Source: Caldilinea sp. CFX5
Lineage (GTDB): Bacteria > Chloroflexota > Anaerolineae > Caldilineales > Caldilineaceae
Length of the DNA: 64,000 nt
Assembly: GCA_021405325.1 (NCBI GenBank)
Contig: QWII01000015.1
Coordinates: forward strand, 62,001 to 126,000
Direction: 5' to 3'
The first letter of the stretch is position 1. Every line of letters starts with the position of its first letter. Of this stretch, positions 1 through 8,344 are shown piece after piece. The notes under the pieces are model-generated. The model had not been told where the DNA came from and did no database searches. It worked only from the letters and a program-made list of their open reading frames with translations. The position numbers and the translations under genes were made by a program.

Positions 1-1341
1 CATGGGCGCAGCGACGCCAATGTTGATGCCGACGTTGCCGGCGTCCACTTCGTGGCGGAATTTGCGGGCGACCGAACCACTGGATGTAAAGAGGCTGGCC
101 TGGTTGCCATAGGCGCGATTGTTAACCAGTTGAATGGCCTCGTCCACATTGCTGGCGTGCATCAGGCTGAGCACCGGGCCAAAGATTTCGGTCTTGGCAA
201 TTTCACCGGCCGGGTTGACATTGTCGAGAATGGTCGGGTAGACCCAGTAGCCGTCATCATAGCCGGCAACCGCCTTGTTACGACCATCGACCAGTACGTT
301 GGCCCCTTCTTGCGCGCCCTTGGCGATCAGGCTCTCAATGCGCGCCTTGCTCTCCTTGGTGATGACCGGCCCCATTTCGACGCCGCTGTCCAGGCCATAG
401 CCCACTTTGCGGCTGGCCGCAATATCGGCGATCTGTTCGGTGAAGGCGTGCTTGGCCTCACCCACCGTCACCGCCACCGCGACGGCCAGACAGCGCTGAC
501 CGGCGCAACCAAAGGCCGAATCGGCCAGAATTTTGGTGGTCGTATCCATATCAGCGTCGGGCATGATGACGACGGGGTTCTTGGCGCCGCCCTGGCACTG
601 GGCACGCTTGCCATTGGCCGTAGCGCGGCTGTAGACATACTTCGCCACCGGCGTCGAACCGACAAAGCTGATCGCCTTGACGCCGGGGTGGTCGAGTAGC
701 GCATCGACCGTCTCTTTGCCGCCGTTGACCAGTTGGACAACGCCCGCGGGGAAGCCCGCCTTTTCCAGCAAGCCAAAGAGCTTCTGTGAAGTCATCGAGA
801 CCTTTTCGCTCGGCTTGAGGATAAAGCAGTTGCCGGTGACCAACGCATAGGGCAGGAACCAGAGCGGGATCATGCCGGGGAAGTTGAAGGGGGTGATCGC
901 CGCCACCACGCCCAACGGCTGGCGGAACATGTGCTCATCGATGCCGCGGGCAATGTCTTCGTTGTTGTAGCCCTGCATCAGAATGGGTGCGCCACAAGCC
1001 ACTTCCACATTCTCAATGCCGCGGCGCATTTCGCCTACGCTCTCGCCGTAGGTCTTGCCGCACTCGTTGGTGATGGTGCGGGCAATATCGTCGAGATTCT
1101 CTTCCAACAACATCTTCAGCTTGAACATGGGCTGGATGCGGTCGCCCACCGGCGTCTCTTTCCAGTCGGCAAAGGCTTTCTGCCCCGCCGCCACCGCCGC
1201 CGCCACCTCCGCCCCCGGCGAGAGCGGGACGTGGGTCAACGCTTGCGCCGTGGCGGGGTTCAGAATGTCCATAAACGAAGCGGCGCTGGACTTGGTCCAC
1301 TGGCCGTTGATAAAGTTGAGAAGCTGTCCGTTTTGTTGCAT
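1..1341 (-). CDS. mmsA: Methylmalonate-semialdehyde dehydrogenase (IolA/MmsA), C-terminus outside window
   Basis: CoA-acylating aldehyde dehydrogenase. It converts malonate or methylmalonate semialdehyde to acetyl- or propionyl-CoA, the last step of myo-inositol breakdown and also a step in valine catabolism; cytoplasmic. Translating the reverse strand from the ATG at 1341 gives 447 codons with no stop before the left edge. The family is about 490 residues, so roughly 45 C-terminal residues are missing. Visible motifs are the aldehyde-dehydrogenase stretch ITPFNFPGMIPLWF near residue 150, the Rossmann segment SFVGSTPVAKY, and the catalytic cysteine in FGCAGQRCLA. The ribosome binding site AGGGGA lies in the last codons of the upstream ATPase ORF, with one base between that stop and this ATG. 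It is cotranscribed with, or coupled to, the iolD block upstream. Function by family is secure; linkage to inositol use is inferred from iolD, E, C and B nearby. Confidence 0.95.
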   Translation of the reverse strand, partial: MQQNGQLLNFINGQWTKSSAASFMDILNPATAQALTHVPLSPGAEVAAAVAAGQKAFADWKETPVGDRIQPMFKLKMLLEENLDDIARTITNECGKTYGESVGEMRRGIENVEVACGAPILMQGYNNEDIARGIDEHMFRQPLGVVAAITPFNFPGMIPLWFLPYALVTGNCFILKPSEKVSMTSQKLFGLLEKAGFPAGVVQLVNGGKETVDALLDHPGVKAISFVGSTPVAKYVYSRATANGKRAQCQGGAKNPVVIMPDADMDTTTKILADSAFGCAGQRCLAVAVAVTVGEAKHAFTEQIADIAASRKVGYGLDSGVEMGPVITKESKARIESLIAKGAQEGANVLVDGRNKAVAGYDDGYWVYPTILDNVNPAGEIAKTEIFGPVLSLMHASNVDEAIQLVNNRAYGNQASLFTSSGSVARKFRHEVDAGNVGINIGVAAPM

Positions 1342-1342
1342 G

Positions 1343-2140
1343 TTATTCCCCTTTGGGTGTGATAATAGATTTACCTTCAGTTGCAGCACTCACGATTTCT
1401 TCAAAAGCATGATACAATCGTCGAAATGAGCGCGATTTTACGTAACTTACTTGAAAATCAACCACATCAGGTAATGCTGCATTGAGTGATTCACGTAATG
1501 ACGCCATACGCGAACCATTGGCCCGTTGCATTTCACGAAGGGTTGAGGCAAAATTGCTACCCTGTTCATCAAGCGGATAAGGATTGGCGGGCTTTTGTGG
1601 CCCAACCATCGCACCAGGGGAAATGTTATAAAAAGCAAAGGAAGTCACATAGTTATAAAGCATTGTGTAAGGCTGGGTTGTGGCTAACAATGGGAGTACC
1701 AAGGTGCGATTGGTTAGCGAGGGAGTAACGTCTTTCAGTGCATAAACCCAAACACCGTTGTTAGTTTCATAGCGAACTTCTTGTCCAGTTGTAGATTCTT
1801 TGATAGTACACTGTTCGCGCTTTACCATATACTCGCCTCGACGCTCACCACCGAGTGTAAAGCTATAAGCGCCAATGAAAGTAGCTGTTTCAAAGGTAAA
1901 CCCAATTTCAACTTCATAGGGACGACCTTTGGCAGACCACCGGCGTAGCGCACTCATACCATCACGGTTAGCAATGGCAATATCCAAGCCAAGCCGAAAC
2001 GCGTCGTAGATAAAGCGAAAAACATCGACAAAGTTGCTTTTGCCGGAACCATTATGGCCAACTAAGATGGTCACCGGTTCCAGATTGACCTGGATGTCGG
2101 CAATGCTACGATAGTTTTTGACCCAAACGCTCTTGATCAT
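1343..2140 (-). CDS. AAA family ATPase (RecF/SMC-like), C-terminal half missing
   Basis: The N-terminus is typical of stand-alone SMC/RecF-type AAA ATPases (AAA_15/AAA_21 kind): a short beta strand with the KNYRSI motif followed by the Walker A motif GHNGSGKSN near residue 30. Such proteins run about 350-430 residues, with a signature SDG motif and a Walker B (CIEEPE-like) near the end. This ORF ends after about 265 residues in IITPKGE, and neither of those motifs is present. Its final codons are the ribosome binding site of mmsA, and its stop lies one base from the mmsA ATG. The start at 2140 (MIKSVWV) has AAGGA five bases upstream; an ATG at 2146 is too close to that site. Its codons look AT-richer than those of iolD and mmsA. 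It probably cannot hydrolyse ATP and is likely a relic of an insertion between iolD and mmsA. Confidence 0.75.
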   Translation of the reverse strand: MIKSVWVKNYRSIADIQVNLEPVTILVGHNGSGKSNFVDVFRFIYDAFRLGLDIAIANRDGMSALRRWSAKGRPYEVEIGFTFETATFIGAYSFTLGGERRGEYMVKREQCTIKESTTGQEVRYETNNGVWVYALKDVTPSLTNRTLVLPLLATTQPYTMLYNYVTSFAFYNISPGAMVGPQKPANPYPLDEQGSNFASTLREMQRANGSRMASLRESLNAALPDVVDFQVSYVKSRSFRRLYHAFEEIVSAATEGKSIITPKGE

Positions 2141-2155
2141 GATCATCCTTATGTT

Positions 2156-2191
2156 GCCTGTCGGCAGAACATGACTTGTCTACCGACAGGC
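2156..2191 (-). terminator. Small hairpin between iolD and the truncated ATPase
   Basis: The arms GCCTGTCGG (2156-2164) and CCGACAGGC (2183-2191) are perfect complements with an 18-base loop. The hairpin lies just past the iolD stop and ahead of the ATPase start. There is no T-tract, so it may weaken rather than end transcription. Confidence 0.35.
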
Positions 2192-2201
2192 GTGGTCTGC
2201 T

Positions 2202-4091
2202 CTACAGGAAATAGCGTTCCTTCGCCCGCATCTCTTCCCACTCTTCACGCGCGGCCCGCACGCTGTCCCGTTCGCTCACTTCGGCAATCGGCACATCCCA
2301 CCAGCTTTCGTAGCCGGGGACGCCCAGGTAGCGGTCGCTGCGGATGTGGATGACGGTGGTGTGATCGATGCTCTTGGCCGTTTGTAGCGCCTGCACCACC
2401 TCGTCATAGCTACTGCACTCAATGACATGGGCGCCCAGGCTGCGGGCGTTCATGGCCAGATCGACCGGCAAATCGTCCACATTATAGCCCACTTCATCGG
2501 TCGGGTGGCCGTTCTTCGTGTAGACATAGCGAGTGCCAAAGCCTTGGTCACCAACTGAGCGGCTGAGGGAGCCGATGCTCTTGTAGCCGCGATTATCGAG
2601 CAGCACAACGGTCAGCTTATAGCCTTCCTGCACCGAGGTGATAATGTCATTCGCCATCATCAAATAACTGCCGTCACCCACCATGACATAGACTTCACGG
2701 CTCGGCTCGGCCATCTTGATGCCCAGGCCGCCGGCGATCTCATAGCCCATGGTGCTGTAACCATATTCCAGGTGATATTGGCGCGGATGGCGAGTGCGCC
2801 AGAGTTTATGCAGATCGCCCGGCAAGCTACCGGCGGCGCAGACCATCACTGCGGCGGGGTCGCCTTGGTCGTTGACCGCGCCGATGAGCGCGCCTTGGGC
2901 CGGTAGACCGCTATCGGCGCTCTTGATGGCGTAGATGCGACTCACTTCGGCTTCCCACTTGTCATGCAACTGGCGCGCCTGTTGTTGATTGGCGTCGCTA
3001 TTCGTGTAGCCATGCAAAGCTGCCGCTAACTCAGTCAAGGTCACTTTGGCGTCGCCCACCACCGGCAGGGCATTGTGCTTGTAGGCGTCAAACTCGGCCA
3101 CGTTGATGTTGATAAAGCGCACGTCCGGGTGTTGGAACTGGGTCTTGCTGGCGGTGGTAAAGTCGCTGTAGCGGGTGCCGATGCCGATGATCAGGTCGGC
3201 TTCCTTGGCGATGATGTTGGCGGCCAGCGTACCTGTTGCACCGACCGCACCGAGCGCGAGCGGGTGGTCATAGCGCATACTGCCCTTGCCGGCCATCGTC
3301 TCGCCCACGGGGATGCCGGTCTGCTCGACAAACTGGCGCAGCGTTTCACTGGCTTCGCTGTACAGCACACCGCCGCCGGCAATGATCAGCGGCTTCTTGG
3401 CCGCCCGAATCCATTCTGCCGCTCGTTGCAAGGCGCCCTGGTCGGCGCGGTTGCGGGGAATGCGCCAGACCCGTTTTTCAAAGAGCGCCGCCGGGTAGTT
3501 ATAGGCTTCGGCCTGCACATCCTGCGGCAGCGCCAGGGTGACAGCGCCGGTTTCTGCCGGGCTGGTCAACACGCGCATGGCTTCGGGCAACGACGTGATG
3601 ATCTGGTCAGGCCGGTTGATGCGATCCCAGTAGCGGCTGACGGGGCGGAAGCAATCGTTGACCGAGACATCCTGGCTATGTTCCGATTCCAGTTGTTGCA
3701 AGACCGGGGCCACATTGCGCCGGGCAAAGATGTCGCCGGGCAGGAGCAGCACCGGCACGCGATTGACCGTGGCCGCTGCCGCGCCGGTGATCATATTCGT
3801 GGCGCCGGGACCAATCGAGGTGGTGCAGACCAGAGTGCGCAGGCGGTTGCTGTGCTTGGCAAAGGCCGCCGCCGTATGCACCATCGACTGCTCATTGCGC
3901 GTCTGGTAGTAGCGGAAATCAGGGTATTGGTGAAGCGCCTGCCCCAAACCGGCGACATTGCCATGCCCAAAGATGCCGAAACAACCGGCAAAGAAGCGCT
4001 GTTCTACGTCGTCGCGCTCGGTATACTGGTTTTGCAAAAAGCGCATGACCGCCTGCGCCATCGTCAAGCGGATAGTGGATGGGTTACTCAT
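2202..4091 (-). CDS. iolD: 3D-(3,5/4)-trihydroxycyclohexane-1,2-dione hydrolase (IolD)
   Basis: Thiamine-diphosphate-dependent enzyme that opens the ring of the inositol intermediate THcHDO to 5-deoxy-glucuronate; cytoplasmic. The 629-residue product follows the family length. The N-terminal ThDP (PYR) domain starts at TIRLTMAQAVMRFL. The phrase GPGATNM is followed by the central domain with GIGTRYSDFTTASKT. The C-terminal domain holds the ThDP/Mg motif VMVGDGSYLMMANDI, ending in the asparagine of LLDNRGYKS. The start at 4091 (MSNPSTIRLTM) fits homologues; the reading frame stays open 32 codons further upstream, but that stretch looks like leader. A GAGG lies about ten bases upstream. It is the first gene of the left inositol block (iolD, truncated ATPase, mmsA). 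A hairpin in its leader (4124-4149) could be regulatory. Confidence 0.95.
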   Translation of the reverse strand: MSNPSTIRLTMAQAVMRFLQNQYTERDDVEQRFFAGCFGIFGHGNVAGLGQALHQYPDFRYYQTRNEQSMVHTAAAFAKHSNRLRTLVCTTSIGPGATNMITGAAAATVNRVPVLLLPGDIFARRNVAPVLQQLESEHSQDVSVNDCFRPVSRYWDRINRPDQIITSLPEAMRVLTSPAETGAVTLALPQDVQAEAYNYPAALFEKRVWRIPRNRADQGALQRAAEWIRAAKKPLIIAGGGVLYSEASETLRQFVEQTGIPVGETMAGKGSMRYDHPLALGAVGATGTLAANIIAKEADLIIGIGTRYSDFTTASKTQFQHPDVRFININVAEFDAYKHNALPVVGDAKVTLTELAAALHGYTNSDANQQQARQLHDKWEAEVSRIYAIKSADSGLPAQGALIGAVNDQGDPAAVMVCAAGSLPGDLHKLWRTRHPRQYHLEYGYSTMGYEIAGGLGIKMAEPSREVYVMVGDGSYLMMANDIITSVQEGYKLTVVLLDNRGYKSIGSLSRSVGDQGFGTRYVYTKNGHPTDEVGYNVDDLPVDLAMNARSLGAHVIECSSYDEVVQALQTAKSIDHTTVIHIRSDRYLGVPGYESWWDVPIAEVSERDSVRAAREEWEEMRAKERYFL

Positions 4092-4123
4092 AGGTCTGCC
4101 TCGTACTTTCCTCTCTTTGTCTT

Positions 4124-4149
4124 TGCGCACCTGCTCGATGAGGTGCGCA
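4124..4149 (-). promoter_or_regulatory. Hairpin in the iolD leader
   Basis: A perfect inverted repeat, TGCGCACCT (4124-4132) and AGGTGCGCA (4141-4149), with an 8-base spacer, lies about 33 bases upstream of the iolD start and next to the divergent promoter region. It could be an operator or a leader hairpin. It does not match the LacI-type operator at 15591-15608. Confidence 0.35.
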
Positions 4150-4165
4150 GTTTTGCACTTTCTTG

Positions 4166-4171
4166 TATAAT
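4166..4171 (+). promoter_or_regulatory. Candidate -10 box of the antitoxin gene
   Basis: A consensus TATAAT lies 51 bases before the antitoxin ATG. No good -35 was found at the usual distance. A reverse-strand TATACA overlaps it (4169-4164) and could serve iolD, so two promoters may sit back to back. Confidence 0.35.
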
Positions 4172-4221
4172 GATTCGTGTTAATCAATGCCGTTATGGTA
4201 CTTGCTCAAGGAGAGCAGCTA

Positions 4222-4560
4222 ATGGTTACATCTGCCTTGCTCGAATCGGTGTGCACGTTGTCTGTTACTGATAAATTGGCCCTGATTGAAGCCATTTCGC
4301 AAATGTTGCAAAGCGAACTGCAAAATAAAACACATGTTAATGGCGTTGCCAAGAAATCTGTTACAGTCCCAGAATTGGCATCGGTAAAGCCTAAATCACG
4401 CAGTATCCAGGAATTACTTGCAGAAGCCGCAAACCGACCTAAACCTACGCCCGATAAAATGATTCGTCTCGGTATGTTTCAGGGGCGCATACCCACGGAC
4501 GAAGAATTATTCAAAGCCGCTGAATGGCATCCCACCGACGAGGAGTTAGCCAGTGTCTAA
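4222..4560 (+). CDS. Antitoxin-like protein of a VapBC-type pair
   Basis: A 112-residue acidic protein that resembles the non-AbrB antitoxins preceding PIN toxins. It has a helical N-terminus (TLSVTDKLALIEAISQML), a linker rich in Lys and Pro, and a C-terminal stretch DKMIRLGMFQGRIPTDEELF that would wrap the toxin. The start at 4222 was chosen because AAGGAG lies eight bases upstream; an upstream in-frame ATG at 4177 has no such site. Its end overlaps the beginning of a broken PIN gene (GTG at 4553), the usual gene coupling in these operons. With the toxin destroyed, the antitoxin is probably a leftover or works against related toxins elsewhere. Confidence 0.7.
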   Translation: MVTSALLESVCTLSVTDKLALIEAISQMLQSELQNKTHVNGVAKKSVTVPELASVKPKSRSIQELLAEAANRPKPTPDKMIRLGMFQGRIPTDEELFKAAEWHPTDEELASV

Positions 4561-4715
4561 CATGTACGTTACAGTGTAAAGCTGTTCCTGAAATGCACGA
4601 CCGCCAAATTGTTGCCACTGCGTTGTTGGCCCAAGCTACGGGCAATCCGGTTGCCATTCTAACGCGGGACGAAAGTATTCAGAACTGCGGCCTGATTCAA
4701 ACGATTTGGTCGTAA
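4553..4715 (+). pseudogene. PIN-domain toxin (VapC-like) with internal deletion
   Basis: The GTG at 4553 opens VSNMYVTV, the usual beginning of such toxins (normally followed by the first catalytic Asp), and then hits a stop at 4577. In another frame the sequence from about 4580 to 4715 encodes the typical PIN C-terminus: PEMHDRQIVATALLAQATG, then AILTRDESIQ and GLIQTIW. About 75-80 residues, with most of the acidic active site, are lost between the two parts. The frame changes at the joint, so no toxin can be made. Confidence 0.8.
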
Positions 4716-4742
4716 AGACTTATGGGAGTTAAAAATTTGTTT

Positions 4743-4820
4743 CGGTAATCGTAGGTGCGGTTTGTAACCGCACGGTTCCCAGGGAGCAAGTGCGGTTACA
4801 AACCGCACCTACGATTACCG
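4743..4820. repeat. Long palindrome, 30-bp perfect arms, 18-base loop
   Basis: The arms 4743-4772 and 4791-4820 are exact reverse complements, beginning CGGTAATCGTAGGTGCGG. Each arm also holds a smaller palindrome (GTGCGGTT, three bases, AACCGCAC). It lies between converging genes, six bases past the stop of the DUF4350 gene. It would form a strong hairpin in RNA from either side but has no T-tract. Confidence 0.9.
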
Positions 4821-4826
4821 GTTTAT

Positions 4827-7271
4827 TTACCTGTTGATCAGGGTTGTACCTGCTTCTTCCGGCAAGCCGGTCACGGCAAAGCCCACAATCATAAACCGGG
4901 CATTGCTATCTTCCGCCGCGGCGTCGGTTAAGACGGCCACAAGCGGCGCTTCGGCCTTGTCACTCTCCGGGCCGCGCCGCAGGGCGATTTGGACGCCGCT
5001 TTCATCGGCCGCCAGCGGGGAGAGATCGGCGGCGGTTTGTTCTTCGGTGAGCGTCATTGGCTCGTCGGGCAGGCCATCGGTCAGCGCCGTCAGCCCGCTA
5101 TCGACCACCACATCGCGCACAGTCGAGGCTTCTTCCAGACCGGGCAACGGGTAGCGGCTGCTGACCGTTAGGCGACCCCCTTGGCGAATGTAGCCGAAGA
5201 TCAGATCCATATCTTCCAGTGTAACTTTACCCTCCGCATAGCCGGCATTGCTCCAGATCACCCAGGCATAGTTGGCCAGATCATCGGCTGTGGGACTGCC
5301 CTGCCCTTTGGTGCTCCAAAGATCAACGCTATGCTCTGCTCCCATCAAAGTCTGCAAATAGAAATCGGCTTCGCTGCTCTCGCCATCAGCAGCGGCGCGA
5401 TTGTCGTCAATCAACAAAATGCCCGTGCGCTCGTTGGGCGCCGGGGACGGTTTGCTGCCGCCGCTGCCGTCCCCTTCGTTCCCGTTGCCGGTATCGTCGG
5501 CTTCACTGCCGCTGCCTTCGTCGCTTTTACCGGCATCACTGCTCCCGTTGTCACCGGATGTGCTATCGCCGGGGGGCAACGAACAGAAGGTCAGCTTTTC
5601 CCCGATGACACAGTCGCTAAAGTCGTTGCTCAACAGGCGCACTACACCAGCGTCGATGCCCCGGCGGTCAGCGCCCAACACCGCCAGCAAGAGGCTCTCA
5701 TCGTCCCGTTTATGCTGCGCCACCAAGACCGTCTCGTCGGCCAGGAAGCGCAAACCCTCAGCGGTGACAAGATAGGTGGTAATTTGGACGCTGACTTTCG
5801 GTTCACTGGTTGTCATTACGTCGGATGCGGTGATCGCTGCCGTCACGGTTAGCGTTTCAGCGGCTTCCGCTGCGGGCGCCGGACGGGGGCGGGTGACTGT
5901 ACGAGTGACGGTTACCGTCGTGGTGGTCGTCACCGCCGCCGTATCTGTGATCGGTGCGCTTTCTTCGACGGTATCGTCGGTCGCGGCTGGTTCGGCTGGC
6001 GTTTCCTCCGTTGACTCCGCGACGGGCGCCACTTCCACCGGAATGGTGACCGTGACCGCCTCTGTGATCACCTGAAGACCCAAGTCGGTTAAGAGCGTCG
6101 TCGTGGAAAAGACGGTTGTATAATCGGCCAAGTAGATGAGATCCTTGCCGTCGCGGGCGGTCAGGGCGTGACCATTGGTGAGCGTCAGGGTGCGCCCACT
6201 TTCCTCTAAGCGTTTTTGCAGTTGCGCCCCTTGCGCCAGCAAGTCCGCGCCGATGGCCGTCTGCGTGCCATAGGAGAGCGCTACCGCTTTGCCCAAGTAG
6301 TTGGGGAAGTCGGGCATGGTATTGTTGCGCTGATCGCCACTGAGGAAGTCAGCGACAAATTCGACCATGCGCTGATTGTCATAGCGCACGCGATAGGCTT
6401 CGGTCAGCACATCAAAGTCACTGAGCGCCAGGACGCGACCGGCGGTGCCATGTCCAGCGATGCCGCCGACGGCAACTGTGGTAAAGCCATTTTTGCCGGC
6501 GCGTAGGCTGCTGAGGGTGCTGGCGGCGCTACGCATTTGGGGAATGACGGCGCCGCTGATGCTACGACCCCCATAAAAGGCGATGGTGGCGTCGGCTAAG
6601 GGTTCGGCGTCGGCGCCTTCGACAAAGAAGAAGGTAAAGTTGCCGTCATTGTGACTCGTATCGTAGAGATAGTCATCGTTGAAGACAACGCCAAAGGGTT
6701 CGGCCAGAATGTTGACCAGCGACGGAAAATCGCCCAGCACATCGGGGTCGCTTACCAGCAGCAAGCGCCCGCCGTCGGCGACAAAGTGTTCGGCCACAGC
6801 AATTTCCTGGGGCGTCCAGAGGAAAAAGGGGCTGATGACGATCAGGGCGCTGGCATCCTGCAATTGCGTTGCCAGATCCTCCGACTGATCGGGAAACTGA
6901 GCGGCGCTTTCCAACGCCATTGGATCGACCTGGGAGATCCAATAGCGCAAACCCAGCCCGCGATCGGCCAGCGCATCGGCCAGTGGTTGCAAGTTGCCGG
7001 GGTTGAGGAAGCTAAAGTGGGCAAAATCGACCACCACGGACCCGCGGCGCAATTCGCCATCGTCGGTCAAGCTCGGATCGTTGACGGGCAGGGGCGTTGG
7101 CGTTGGCATAGGGGTGGCGGCGAAACTGAGATCCGGCACTTCCGGCGGTGCATAGTTGCTCGCGATGGTTTGCCAGCGCCAGTCGTTGTAGCCCCAATCG
7201 CGGGCCAGGGTGGGCAGGGCCAAGAGGGCCAAACCCAGCAGAAAAATTAATAAGCGACGGAAAAAAATCAT
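4827..7271 (-). CDS. Membrane-anchored DUF4350-type protein with low-complexity linker
   Basis: An 814-residue protein. The N-terminus is a signal/anchor (residues 5-22, RRLLIFLLGLALLALPTLA), so the bulk is extracytoplasmic. Residues about 60-330 resemble DUF4350/GldG-like domains, which are flavodoxin-fold regions that bind no known cofactor: VVVDFAHFSF, ALIVISPFFLWTPQEI, LLLVSDPDVLGDF. The centre is a Thr/Val/Ala-rich linker and then a Gly/Ser/Asp-rich stretch near residues 590-640. A second flavodoxin-like segment follows (ILLIDDNRAA, WVIWSNAGYAE). It starts two bases after the SppA-like gene, so the MazG-like, SppA-like and DUF4350 genes form one operon. A role in envelope transport or quality control is inference only. 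Confidence 0.7.
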   Translation of the reverse strand: MIFFRRLLIFLLGLALLALPTLARDWGYNDWRWQTIASNYAPPEVPDLSFAATPMPTPTPLPVNDPSLTDDGELRRGSVVVDFAHFSFLNPGNLQPLADALADRGLGLRYWISQVDPMALESAAQFPDQSEDLATQLQDASALIVISPFFLWTPQEIAVAEHFVADGGRLLLVSDPDVLGDFPSLVNILAEPFGVVFNDDYLYDTSHNDGNFTFFFVEGADAEPLADATIAFYGGRSISGAVIPQMRSAASTLSSLRAGKNGFTTVAVGGIAGHGTAGRVLALSDFDVLTEAYRVRYDNQRMVEFVADFLSGDQRNNTMPDFPNYLGKAVALSYGTQTAIGADLLAQGAQLQKRLEESGRTLTLTNGHALTARDGKDLIYLADYTTVFSTTTLLTDLGLQVITEAVTVTIPVEVAPVAESTEETPAEPAATDDTVEESAPITDTAAVTTTTTVTVTRTVTRPRPAPAAEAAETLTVTAAITASDVMTTSEPKVSVQITTYLVTAEGLRFLADETVLVAQHKRDDESLLLAVLGADRRGIDAGVVRLLSNDFSDCVIGEKLTFCSLPPGDSTSGDNGSSDAGKSDEGSGSEADDTGNGNEGDGSGGSKPSPAPNERTGILLIDDNRAAADGESSEADFYLQTLMGAEHSVDLWSTKGQGSPTADDLANYAWVIWSNAGYAEGKVTLEDMDLIFGYIRQGGRLTVSSRYPLPGLEEASTVRDVVVDSGLTALTDGLPDEPMTLTEEQTAADLSPLAADESGVQIALRRGPESDKAEAPLVAVLTDAAAEDSNARFMIVGFAVTGLPEEAGTTLINR

Positions 7272-7273
7272 AG

Positions 7274-8344
7274 TTACTTTCCACTTCCTTCCGCCGCTTG
7301 CTGGGCAGGGGCGGCCTGTAACGAGGCAGGCGACTGGTTCGCTGCGCCGGCATGAAGCTGACTGGTCGGCGCCCGCAACATGGGTGACGCCGCGCGCAAT
7401 TGTAAGAGATGTTGTTCAATTGCCGAGCGGGGCGTGATGCTGGGGAGCGGAATGCGGCTATCTAAGAAGTAGATGGCATTCTCCGGCGCACCGGCAAAGA
7501 CCTGGGCGCTCACATCGGCAAAGCTAACCGTCGGCTCCTGGTACTCAATGCGAAAGTCAAAACCGTAATAGTCAATCAGATCGACTACCTCGTAATCAGT
7601 CATCCCTGCTAACTCGGCGGCGGCGTTGATGGCGTCGCTGCGGCTGCCTTCAGCGTCAATATAGCCGATGCCCAGCGCTTGACTGCCGGGGTAGAGTTTG
7701 GCTTCGGCGACCGCGGCGGCATCGATCTTGAGCGGGTTGACCACGGCATGGCTGCGCTGATGCACCACATTGCCGACAAAGGCCGTTTTGAGCAATTCCA
7801 GTTGCTGAATCTGGTCAAAGCGGCTGGCGCCGGCCAGCTTATAGGGGCCGGTGCTGAGTTCCATCGGGTCAATGTAGGGGTCAAAGGGCCGCGGCCCCCG
7901 CACGCCGACATTGCCGATGTAGCTGCTGGGCGCGGCATAAATGCGATTCGCCGCTACGGCCATGTAATAACCACCGCTGGCCGCCATGCCATCAATGTTG
8001 ACGATCAGTGGTTTGGCTTTGCGCAGTTGCAGCAAGCTGTAAAAGATGCTCTCGCTGCTGGTAGCATAGCCGCCGGGGCTGTCAATCTCTAAAACGACAC
8101 CGACAATCGAGTCGTCGTTACGGGCGGCGTTGACCACTTGGAGCAGCCGATCCGCCGACTCCGGGTAGATGATGTCGGCAAAGCGCACGACGCCAATGAC
8201 CGGTTTGGGCGGATTGGCGGCGTCGATCATCAACCCGGCGACCAGACAGAGAATGAGAAAGCCGATGGCCAGGGGGAATTCCCAGGGATTGTTTTTCATA
8301 AAACCTACTTCTTCTACAGAATCCAACGTATCACGATTTGTCAT
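7274..8344 (-). CDS. SppA-like S49 family serine protease
   Basis: Membrane-bound protease of the signal peptide peptidase A type, cleaving leftover signal peptides or membrane proteins. After a short cytoplasmic N-terminus there is one membrane helix (residues about 24-40). The S49 fold follows: VLEIDSPGGYATSS, the nucleophile Ser123 in GMAASGGYYMAVAANRIY, and the probable catalytic Lys169 in STGPYKLAG. At 356 residues it is the short single-domain form. The C-terminal 30 residues are Ala/Gln-rich and extra. The ATG at 8344 overlaps the stop of the MazG-like gene by four bases (ATGA), which supports this start over MKNNPWEF at 8299. The next gene follows after two bases. Confidence 0.85.
   Translation of the reverse strand: MTNRDTLDSVEEVGFMKNNPWEFPLAIGFLILCLVAGLMIDAANPPKPVIGVVRFADIIYPESADRLLQVVNAARNDDSIVGVVLEIDSPGGYATSSESIFYSLLQLRKAKPLIVNIDGMAASGGYYMAVAANRIYAAPSSYIGNVGVRGPRPFDPYIDPMELSTGPYKLAGASRFDQIQQLELLKTAFVGNVVHQRSHAVVNPLKIDAAAVAEAKLYPGSQALGIGYIDAEGSRSDAINAAAELAGMTDYEVVDLIDYYGFDFRIEYQEPTVSFADVSAQVFAGAPENAIYFLDSRIPLPSITPRSAIEQHLLQLRAASPMLRAPTSQLHAGAANQSPASLQAAPAQQAAEGSGK

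Noticed and set aside
3075..4271. 398-codon forward frame over iolD
   Set aside because: Mirror of a well-supported ThDP enzyme.
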